Below, in pieces: positions 42,549-48,906 of a DNA stretch of 64,000 nucleotides. The stretch is from Mahella australiensis 50-1 BON (GTDB lineage: Bacteria; Bacillota; Clostridia; Mahellales; Mahellaceae). A model generated the notes under the pieces. It was not told the origin of the DNA. It made no database searches and saw only the letters and a program-made list of their open reading frames with translations. Every line of letters begins with the position of its first letter. The first letter of the stretch is position 1. The DNA is taken from positions 2,535,349 to 2,599,348 of the forward strand of contig NC_015520.1 of NCBI RefSeq assembly GCF_000213255.1. Reading direction: 5' to 3'. Made by a program: the position numbers and the translations under genes.

Positions 42549-43277
42549 TTATTCGTCTTCAATAGGTTCTTCAACGTATATTTTCCACTGACCGTCTATC
42601 TTCTTAAGCCACACGGCCCAGTAGCTGCTGCTAACATCTTCTTTAACAGGAGCGATATTATGCGCTCTTACTTCCACTTCGGCATATGCATAGGCGGGGT
42701 TCTCAGGGTTTTCAGCTACTTCTCCAAAGTCCGGTGTGGTAAACACACAATATTTGACCGTTATGCCGTCAAATTTGCTTATTTCTTTTACCCTCACTAC
42801 TCTTTCTTTTCTTGCCGGCGCGTTAACCTTGGCATAATTTTCGGCTGTTTCAGGACACATATACTTTTCACCCTCATGACCGGTGAACGTACGGTAGTCG
42901 TATTCGTTCTGCGCTCTGTTGTATGCTGTCAGCATTTCTCTGATCGCGTCCATTTCCGGTCCGTATTTCTTGTCTAATGCCGCAATTGCCGCCTTATCTT
43001 CTTCGGTTAGTTCGGTTTCGTCAATCTCTTTGGCCGAAGCAAAGTATTCCTCCAAGGTGGAATCGTTAGCCGCTTCTTTATCCGCTTCTTCCGCGGCTTT
43101 CCTGGCCGCTTCTTCCTCGGCGGCTTTCTTCTCCGCTTCGGCTTTGGCCAGCTCCTCCTGCTGTGCCTTCTCGGCTGCAAGCGCCGCCTGATGTCTGTCG
43201 TATGCGTACCAGCAGCCTATGCCGACCAGTGCTACGGCTACAACAACTACTACTATAAAGATTTTGTTTTTGAACAT
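42549..43277 (-). CDS. Membrane-anchored protein with coiled coil and NTF2-like C-terminus (possible VirB8-like)
   Basis: About 242 residues starting at 43277 (AAGAAAGGAG before it). One N-terminal membrane helix (IFIVVVVVAVALVGIGCW), a highly charged Ala/Glu/Lys coiled coil (about 35-75), then a compact domain with PARKERVVRVKEISKFDGITVKYCVF and a C-terminal SSYWAVWLKKIDGQWKIYVEEP. Helix-anchored NTF2-like domains are the signature of VirB8/TcpC-type scaffolds in Gram-positive conjugation. The match is in architecture only. Confidence 0.5.
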   Translation of the reverse strand: MFKNKIFIVVVVVAVALVGIGCWYAYDRHQAALAAEKAQQEELAKAEAEKKAAEEEAARKAAEEADKEAANDSTLEEYFASAKEIDETELTEEDKAAIAALDKKYGPEMDAIREMLTAYNRAQNEYDYRTFTGHEGEKYMCPETAENYAKVNAPARKERVVRVKEISKFDGITVKYCVFTTPDFGEVAENPENPAYAYAEVEVRAHNIAPVKEDVSSSYWAVWLKKIDGQWKIYVEEPIEDE

Positions 43278-43308
43278 GGCTTTTGCTCCTTTCTTATGAC
43301 AATTTCCG

Positions 43309-43437
43309 CTATTCGACTTGATGCTGTTGCCTGATGAATTGGCGTACACCTTCTACAAACTTCTCGGCTTGTCGCATTTGACTCTCTGCCTCTTGTTTAG
43401 CTGCATGGAAAATTACATCAATGATTCTCTCTTTCAT
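43309..43437 (-). CDS. 42-residue partner of the nucleotidyltransferase
   Basis: ATG at 43437 inside the end of the nucleotidyltransferase gene; 42 codons (MKERIIDVIFHAAKQEAESQ ... ending FIRQQHQVE). Predicted helical. MNT toxin-antitoxin pairs usually have a HEPN partner of about 110-140 residues here; this one is far too short, so it is either a remnant or a different small partner. Confidence 0.45.
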   Translation of the reverse strand: MKERIIDVIFHAAKQEAESQMRQAEKFVEGVRQFIRQQHQVE

Positions 43438-43795
43438 AAAGCTCTATGCCCTCTTTCTCAATATTCATGGAAAACGGCAGTACATCTAGGAATTGCCGGT
43501 ATTGATCAAGATTTTGCAGGAATATAGATACAACAATATTATATTTTAAAGATAAATCAACTGTTATATCAGTTATTAAATCATCTACACTTTTAATATA
43601 ACTGTCGTCCCCGTCAACTAATGCTATTATATCTATGTCCGAATCACTTTCTTGAGAAGCACGAGCGTAAGAACCATACAAAACTATGCTTTCCAATTTT
43701 TCTCCCAAAACGGCTTTGATATTATATATAATATCATTTATAAGTTCGGGAGACAGTGAAGTCTTTTTGATTACTTGTTCTGTTCCGTGCAACAT
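43418..43795 (-). CDS. MNT-type nucleotidyltransferase
   Basis: 125 residues. Minimal nucleotidyltransferase motif IVLYGSYARASQESDSDIDIIAL: the GSYAR...S and DxD that bind nucleotide and metal are intact. MNT proteins usually act as antitoxins of HEPN RNases by AMPylating them, or in other nucleotide transfers. No full HEPN gene follows. Located after a terminator and among other toxin-antitoxin-like genes. Confidence 0.82.
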   Translation of the reverse strand: MLHGTEQVIKKTSLSPELINDIIYNIKAVLGEKLESIVLYGSYARASQESDSDIDIIALVDGDDSYIKSVDDLITDITVDLSLKYNIVVSIFLQNLDQYRQFLDVLPFSMNIEKEGIELYERENH

Positions 43796-43860
43796 GCCTT
43801 ACATCTGCTCCTTTCTTTTCTTCTCATATTATACCATCTCCGCTTGGAAAATACAAAAAA

Positions 43861-43890
43861 GCAGCACGACACAGCAACCCGCCGTACTGC
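43861..43890 (-). terminator. Terminator before the nucleotidyltransferase gene
   Basis: GCAGTACGGCG...CGTGCTGC on the minus strand, followed by TTTTTTG. It shares the GCAG...AC arms with the leader terminators at 45517, 57561 and 63479. Confidence 0.75.
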
Positions 43891-43909
43891 TTTTCGATTG
43901 TATTCCTTC

Positions 43910-44107
43910 TTATTCGGCTTTCCCGGCTATACGCCTGACCTCATCTATGGACAGGCCGGTGTATAAAGATATTTCTTCCACCGTCAGACCGTGGCTAAGC
44001 ATATTCTTGACAAGCGTCCATTGGCCTTTTTCTATGCCTTTCTCTATGCCGATTTTTTCCCTTTTCTCAAATTCTTCTTGAAACAATCTGTCGATATTGG
44101 CTGACAT
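43910..44107 (-). CDS. C-terminal remnant of an Rpn/PD-(D/E)XK-type protein
   Basis: 65 residues: EKIGIEKGIEKGQWTLVKNMLSHG followed by LTVEEISLYTGLSIDEVRRIAGKAE. This matches the tail of Rpn-family (transposase_31-like) nucleases, whose catalytic N-terminal domain of about 200 residues is missing. A ribosome binding site (GGCGGAGAC) precedes the ATG, so the tail may be expressed alone. Confidence 0.6.
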   Translation of the reverse strand: MSANIDRLFQEEFEKREKIGIEKGIEKGQWTLVKNMLSHGLTVEEISLYTGLSIDEVRRIAGKAE

Positions 44108-44127
44108 AGTCTCCGCCTCTTCTCTAT

Positions 44128-44523
44128 TTATCTAATGAATCGAATATCCACATCAATCTGTGGTTGGCTCCATACCCTATCTGCTGTAATAACAGGCAGA
44201 TTCATATGTCTGCCCAGAGCAATGCATGCCCGATCTCCCAAAGATAAGCCGAATTGTTTTGTTATCGAACGCAATAATCCTGCCTCATAGGCCAGTTGCC
44301 AATCAAAGCTTACAACTTCGATATTAAGCAGTTCAACAATCACCCGAATATCTTCGGCAGTTATACCAATATCATCTAACTTCGACACCAATTCAGCAAA
44401 ATTAACAGAACCGATAATGGCCTCCTCCTTAATTGCCTGCCTGACTATATCAGCTCCTGGTTCATCGTTAATTAACGCCAATACCGCAGAAGCATCCAAT
44501 ACCCAGTTGCAGGACTTACTCAT
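44128..44523 (-). CDS. vapC: PIN-domain toxin (VapC-like)
   Basis: 131 residues with the PIN acidic residues in order: Asp in WVLDASAVLALI, Glu in VNFAELVSKL, Asp in LSLGDRACIALG and Asp in VITADRVW. PIN toxins cut RNA, often initiator tRNA or rRNA. The gene overlaps its putative antitoxin by eight bases. Probably an addiction module that stabilises the element. Confidence 0.87.
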   Translation of the reverse strand: MSKSCNWVLDASAVLALINDEPGADIVRQAIKEEAIIGSVNFAELVSKLDDIGITAEDIRVIVELLNIEVVSFDWQLAYEAGLLRSITKQFGLSLGDRACIALGRHMNLPVITADRVWSQPQIDVDIRFIR

Positions 44524-44737
44524 TTTTTGCCTCTTTTCTTCTTTCGACTATTAATTCTTCTGATAAAATCCGATTTGAGCGGACGTATTTATGCATTATC
44601 TGTTGAATACGCTCAATGTTTTTATCCCGATCGGTATCTATCAGACTTTTAAGATAAGTTCTAGCTTGAGAAATTTTTTCCTCCGGTAATATCTCTATAA
44701 GTTGAAGGATCTCTTCTTTGCTATCTTGAACTGACAT
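44516..44737 (-). CDS. Probable antitoxin of the PIN toxin
   Basis: 73 residues, acidic-basic helical protein (EILQLIEILPEEKISQARTYLKSLID, then a Lys/Arg-rich tail). It resembles DUF2281-like antitoxins, with no AbrB or RHH motif evident. The eight-base overlap with the toxin and the order antitoxin-then-toxin support the role. Confidence 0.65.
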   Translation of the reverse strand: MSVQDSKEEILQLIEILPEEKISQARTYLKSLIDTDRDKNIERIQQIMHKYVRSNRILSEELIVERRKEAKNE

Positions 44738-44759
44738 AACATATTCACTCCTTTCCTCT

Positions 44760-44951
44760 TTATATAAATTTGAGGATGACCGTGATGGCTATGCTCGCTA
44801 CTCCCAAAATAACGGCGGTGACAAGAAGGTTATACAGCGAATCTATCCTTTTGTCCTGCGTATAAAACTTGTCGGTAAGTTTCTGCTCTACGCTAACAAT
44901 TTTGTCGGTTAACTTCTGCTCTACGCCATCGATCTCATCGGATAAATTGCT
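44760..44951 (-). pseudogene. In-frame tail of a coiled-coil membrane protein
   Basis: About 62 codons directly behind, and in frame with, the stop of the coiled-coil gene: LSDEIDGVEQKLTDKIVSVE, QKLTDKFYTQDKRIDSLYNLL, then a membrane helix (VTAVILGVASIAITVILKFI). It has no start of its own. It looks like the end of a related coiled-coil gene left after recombination, or a stop-codon read-through tail. Confidence 0.6.
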
Positions 44952-44954
44952 TCT

Positions 44955-45458
44955 TTATAGCAATTTGATAAAGCCAATCATCGCCGCCATACCAGCTATA
45001 ACAGTGCCAACCGTCCACATGAGATTTTTGGACAAGCCCTTTTGGATATCCTTGATCTCCGCCGTCATATCGGCACGCAGCTCCTTGTTCTCTGCTGTCA
45101 TATCGGCGCGCAGCCCCTTGATCTCCGCCGTTAGGTCAGTGCGTGTTCTCTCGGTGCTGGTACGGACTTCCTTGATCTCCACCGTCATATCGGCACGCAG
45201 CCCCTTGATCTCCGCCGTCATATCGGCACGCAGTTCCTTGTTCTCCGCCGTCATGTCGGCACGCAGTTCCTTGATCTCTGCGGTCATGTCGGTACGCAGT
45301 TCCTTGATCTCCGCCGTTAGGTCGGTGCGCAAACCGTCTATTTTCTGATCCAGTCGATTCAACCTGTCATCGATCCTGTTAGGCCGAAAGTCTATTGGTT
45401 CCTCGTAGTTATATCCGGCAGTCTTTTCTTTTAGTTCGTCTTTTTTCCCTTCGTCCAT
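44955..45458 (-). CDS. Coiled-coil protein with 11-residue repeats and C-terminal membrane helix, copy 1
   Basis: About 167 residues; the ATG at 45458 is preferred because GAGGAGG lies seven bases before it. After a PIDFRPNRIDDRLNRLDQKIDGL head come tandem 11-residue units of the type TAEIKELRADM with small changes (ENKEL, EIKGL), then DIQKGLSKNLMWTVGTVIAG and a membrane helix. A paralogue lies at 62920-63420 with a different number and order of repeats. Both sit directly behind the leader RNA. Function unknown; the form resembles phage XhlA-like or other membrane-tethered coiled coils. Confidence 0.75.
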   Translation of the reverse strand: MDEGKKDELKEKTAGYNYEEPIDFRPNRIDDRLNRLDQKIDGLRTDLTAEIKELRTDMTAEIKELRADMTAENKELRADMTAEIKGLRADMTVEIKEVRTSTERTRTDLTAEIKGLRADMTAENKELRADMTAEIKDIQKGLSKNLMWTVGTVIAGMAAMIGFIKLL

Positions 45459-45516
45459 GGCTTTCGCCTCCTCAATCATATTATATCACTTCTCCTTCCC
45501 GTTTTAAACATAAAAA

Positions 45517-45723
45517 GGCAGCACAAACACAACTGGCTTGTACTGCCTTTTAGTCCTGTTTCTCCTTGTACTTTGCCGGCAGAAAATGTCCGGCATCAAC
45601 ATAACGCCCCTGCTTAGCATGGCGTTATTTGCTGCCACCCACAGTAGTGGACCCGCATTAGGTTGCGGCGTTGGACAGCTCGGGCCTCCGAACTTTTAGT
45701 CCGTTATCCCAAACATTTTTTAC
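45517..45723 (-). ncRNA. Repeated structured leader RNA, copy A
   Basis: About 200 nt, minus strand. Shared with copies at 57561 and 63479: GTCCAACGCCGCAACCTAAT, GTCCACTACTGTGGGTGGCA, a variable-sequence stem (ATAACGCC/GGCGTTAT here), GCCGG...CCGGC hairpin, and an ending terminator (GGCAGTAC...GTGCTGCC then T5). The stem changes in compensating pairs between copies, so the RNA fold is conserved. It has its own promoter (45730-45757) and lies just upstream of the coiled-coil gene. Confidence 0.8.
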
Positions 45724-45729
45724 ATCTAT

Positions 45730-45757
45730 AGTATACCACGTATTTCTGATTTTGCAA
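45730..45757 (-). promoter_or_regulatory. Promoter of leader RNA copy A
   Basis: Minus strand TTGCAA (45757-45752), 16 bases, TATACT (45735-45730). Confidence 0.75.
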
Positions 45758-45795
45758 CAGCTTCTCCGGGTCGCTGTTTGCCAACGCAAGATCAT

Positions 45796-46130
45796 GAAAA
45801 TATTTACCCGCGGAGACTCGCTACTTCAGTTGCGGGAGGAGCGGGTTCCTCCTTTCTTTGTTAATTACAAATACCATAATTTCTCCTTTCGGAGCCCCTT
45901 ACGGGGCTAGTAACACTGCCTTTCGGCAATCTCTCCGCGCCAATGTTATATAAGCTTTTTGCGCTTAACACACTGACCATACCCTCGGAACTGTTTAATG
46001 CTAAGCGATAGAGCTACGGACTGGAGAAGCATCCATAGGTACCATGACTTATATAACGTAGTCAGTTAAGACTTAGGCTGGTCAACCAGGCTCTTTTACA
46101 AGCCTACCTCTTTAGAGGTGGGTAGTTGAC
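45796..46130 (-). mobile_element. ORF-less IscB element 3 (335 bp, keeps both ends and the omega-RNA)
   Basis: Same ends as element 2: TCAT then GAAAATATTTACCCGCGGAG on the left, and GGTGGGTAGTTGAC on the right. The interior of iscB is deleted cleanly and in frame, leaving 18 codons (MVFV joined to NKERRNPLLPQLK, 45821-45877). It lies at the stop codon of the 46112-47998 gene. The empty site would give a protein ending ...GPRP and a TGA, so the insertion only adds a few residues. Confidence 0.9.
45878..46130 (-). ncRNA. Stand-alone omega-RNA (HEARO) without its nuclease gene
   Basis: Nearly identical to the omega-RNA region at 38008-38261 with all hairpins kept. The guide-position flank reads ...GGACACGGGACCTCGCCC (3' end of the transglutaminase-like gene), and the motif across the element is ATGATC. 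Since the scaffold matches that of element 2, the IscB of element 2 could use this RNA in trans. Confidence 0.75.
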
Positions 46131-47998
46131 GGGCGAGGTCCCGTGTCCGGGCATGCCGGATACTGACTCTTCTCCCAGAAATGGTTCTTGCCTATTTCCG
46201 AATCGCTAAGATTAAAATAATTGTATGTTAAGACATTGTGCCCATCTGAAGTTACCGGGTCGTCCCAAGTGGTATCCAAGTGATAGTACTTGCCGTCAAT
46301 CTTGACTATATTCCAAGCATGACCTCCCATGGTTATGCCGTTGTTCGCGTCGCCTGATACTATTATATTTTCTATGCCCGCCATATTGAGCAACAGGCTT
46401 GTCGCTTCGGCATATCCTTGGCATACCGCCGTATTCTTGACCAGCGCGCCGTACGCGTCGTACGATTCCTGCGGGATGGTATTGTTGTCATAGTTTTCCT
46501 TATCGTACTTTGTATTATTAACCACATAATCATGTATCGCCTTCTCTTTTTGCAAATCCGACATCCCCGGCTTAACTATTGAGGATACTATATCTTTAGC
46601 CTTGTTGTATAGTGCCAGCACTTCCTGTGCATCAGGGCTGATCTTAGGTTCGATGCCGTCGGCCACCGACTTCAGCAACTGTTCGGATGTATATATTAAT
46701 CCTTCTTCTATGCCCGACAATTCAATTTTGACGGGAGTTGAATGCATTATTTCGTTTCCCTCATCATCTTCAAGTACAATTTCGAACCAGTATGTGCCTT
46801 TATATTCCTCAGATATAAAAGTGTTTGCCGAAACGGTCTGAGTTGTTGGCTGATAGGTAGAAGCACCCCCCAAATAACTTACGGGCTGACCATTAGGATC
46901 TTCTTTTAATCTGACGCTGAGGAATGTATACGGAACAGGTCTTTGAAAGCTAAAATGTACCACATAAAGCGGATCCTCTGCCCCCTCGATGTCTACCGTT
47001 ACGTTATAAAGCTCCACCGTATCGCCCGTGAACAGACGCTCTACAGCTGTTTCGGACACAACGTCGGTTCCCCCGATAACCGTGATCATATCGCGCGATA
47101 TTCCTTTTTCTTTTGCAAAAGCCCTGACTTCGGGTTCTACGCTGTCCTTTGCCGCCAGCAACAACACCGGACTTTTTTGCGCCGCTAAAGGCGCGGTGGA
47201 TAACGCATCGGCAAAATCAGCGCCTGTTACCATAAATATGCCGTTGTTGGCAGTTGAATACCGTTTGGCTATGTTAAGCGCTGTTATATATCTGTTATCG
47301 CCGTATATTCTTTTGGCATGTATGCCCATGTTTTGTATCTGCGCCGCCGCACTGTTGCCCACCACATCAGGCCCGCCGATTATATCGACTTCTTTAATAC
47401 CAAGTTTCAGCAGAGCATCGGCCGTTGCTTCCGGCAAAATATTGTTATAGGCAAACAATATCGGCCAACCGTTCTTTGCCGCAATTGGCGATACTGCCAA
47501 GGCATCCGGATAGTCAAGCCCTGTCGCTATTATCGCCTTGCCACCGGTTGCTCCCGTTATCTTTGCTATCTCGGCTGCCGTAGCGGCACGGTCATCGCCG
47601 TATACGCGCTCGATGCTTATACCGTACTTGTGCAACTCGCTTACCACTGTATTCGATACCACGTCCGGGCCGCCCAATACATATGCTTTTTGAGGTTTGA
47701 GGCGCTTGATTTCGCTTGTTATCGATGCGGGGATTTTGTCTTTTTGTACAAGCAAAAGAGGCGCATTAAACTTATATGCCAGCGGACCGCCTGCCAATCC
47801 ATCGGGGAAATCATCCCCGCACGCAATGACCACCGTACCTGCACTGTCCCAACCTGCTTTGCTTATTTCCGCACAGGTGGCATACCTGTCGGCTCCCGCA
47901 AGCCGCGTGTATGTACTTTCTCCGGCAGCCGACACGGTTACCGTACAGGCAACCATGACGGCTATAACAACTATTATTGCAATTATTTTCTTTTGCAT
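46112..47998 (-). CDS. Secreted cell-wall-binding protein with transglutaminase-like domain
   Basis: 628 residues. Signal peptide (KKIIAIIVVIAVMVACTVTVSA); three cell-wall-binding type 2 (CWB2) repeats (TRLAGADRYATCAEISKAGW, VYGDDRAATAAEIAK, IYGDNRYITALNIAK, each followed by a VIGG-like motif); an Ig-like middle; and a C-terminal transglutaminase-like domain with catalytic Cys in NTAVCQGYAEATSLLL, His in GGHAWNIVKIDGKYYHLD and Asp in TTWDDP. It would sit on the S-layer/wall polymer and may crosslink or cleave surface proteins. The last residues (STTHL) come from the inserted element. Confidence 0.9.
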   Translation of the reverse strand: MQKKIIAIIVVIAVMVACTVTVSAAGESTYTRLAGADRYATCAEISKAGWDSAGTVVIACGDDFPDGLAGGPLAYKFNAPLLLVQKDKIPASITSEIKRLKPQKAYVLGGPDVVSNTVVSELHKYGISIERVYGDDRAATAAEIAKITGATGGKAIIATGLDYPDALAVSPIAAKNGWPILFAYNNILPEATADALLKLGIKEVDIIGGPDVVGNSAAAQIQNMGIHAKRIYGDNRYITALNIAKRYSTANNGIFMVTGADFADALSTAPLAAQKSPVLLLAAKDSVEPEVRAFAKEKGISRDMITVIGGTDVVSETAVERLFTGDTVELYNVTVDIEGAEDPLYVVHFSFQRPVPYTFLSVRLKEDPNGQPVSYLGGASTYQPTTQTVSANTFISEEYKGTYWFEIVLEDDEGNEIMHSTPVKIELSGIEEGLIYTSEQLLKSVADGIEPKISPDAQEVLALYNKAKDIVSSIVKPGMSDLQKEKAIHDYVVNNTKYDKENYDNNTIPQESYDAYGALVKNTAVCQGYAEATSLLLNMAGIENIIVSGDANNGITMGGHAWNIVKIDGKYYHLDTTWDDPVTSDGHNVLTYNYFNLSDSEIGKNHFWEKSQYPACPDTGPRPSTTHL

Positions 47999-48038
47999 GA
48001 TAAAGTTCTCCTTTCTTTTTTTCTCTACGATTACGTTG

Positions 48039-48824
48039 TTAAGGAATAATGGCTGATGATTGACTGTTGTTGTCTGTGACGCTGTTCCCGGGTACCTGCA
48101 GCTTTATCCACAGCTCAGGCAACCCGATATATAACGTTTCTCCGGTTTTAGGCGAAACCTTATCTAGCAATGGCTCGTACCTATCCCTTCGTATAGCGTC
48201 TTCTGAATCCTCATACACAACCCCCTTTATTGTAAAATTGCCCATCGCATCACGTTTATGCTTGACGCCGTTAACGTTGACCGCCTTTGGCTTATTTTTA
48301 ACAATAAAATAATTGTATTGATACACAAGCCTGGGTTGTTCGCCATACACAAGTACAGTATCTTCCGCATCGAGTTTTTCCAACAGATATTGATCTCCGA
48401 TTTCTCTGTATACATAATAATAGGCTTCCCCACCAGCGATACTGTATCCCAGCTTGAAAGGCTCAGCGGGGCTATCTGCCGTTGTATTGTTTGGGCCGAA
48501 CGATTTGATACCGGACATCTCTATTTCTGCCGTTTGAATATCGCAAGCAACCGCCGGAGCCACTGTCTCGTACCATATAATGGATACAGAAACGATAGTA
48601 AGAGCGACGCCGGCAACTATGCTTGCGATTCTTAGATATTGACCGATCGCGGTATCATAATATATAAGCCAAAATATAATGATGACAAGTATTATGGTTA
48701 CACCGATTAGAGGCAAAGCCAATCCTATATCCAGTTGCATATCTATGATGATACCGACAATAGCAGCTGCCACCAGTATTGTTAATATGGTTAACAATAT
48801 CTTTGCTATATTTTCAATTCTCAT
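48039..48824 (-). CDS. Membrane protein of the transfer region, unknown function
   Basis: 261 residues. Three or four N-terminal membrane helices (about 7-95), then an extracytoplasmic domain with AVACDIQTAEIEMSGIKSFG, EAYYYVYREIGDQYLLEKLDAEDTVLVYG and a Ser/Asn-rich tail. No signal peptide or catalytic motif recognised. It lies between VirB6-like and the transglutaminase protein with its own good ribosome binding site. Confidence 0.55.
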   Translation of the reverse strand: MRIENIAKILLTILTILVAAAIVGIIIDMQLDIGLALPLIGVTIILVIIIFWLIYYDTAIGQYLRIASIVAGVALTIVSVSIIWYETVAPAVACDIQTAEIEMSGIKSFGPNNTTADSPAEPFKLGYSIAGGEAYYYVYREIGDQYLLEKLDAEDTVLVYGEQPRLVYQYNYFIVKNKPKAVNVNGVKHKRDAMGNFTIKGVVYEDSEDAIRRDRYEPLLDKVSPKTGETLYIGLPELWIKLQVPGNSVTDNNSQSSAIIP

Positions 48825-48906
48825 TTTTGCTTTTTCTCCTTTCTTTTTTCCCAGCTATATAAATATTAGCATATACATTGCCGGAATGGCAACTTAAAAG
48901 CGGGTG

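Noticed and set aside
45111-45310. 33-bp repeats considered as a CRISPR array
   Set aside because: The repeats are contiguous, encode an 11-residue coiled coil in frame and have no spacers.
44869-45348. Plus-strand open frame across the coiled-coil repeats (and the equivalent at 62912-63313)
   Set aside because: It is the antisense shadow of the 33-bp repeats, with no ribosome binding site.
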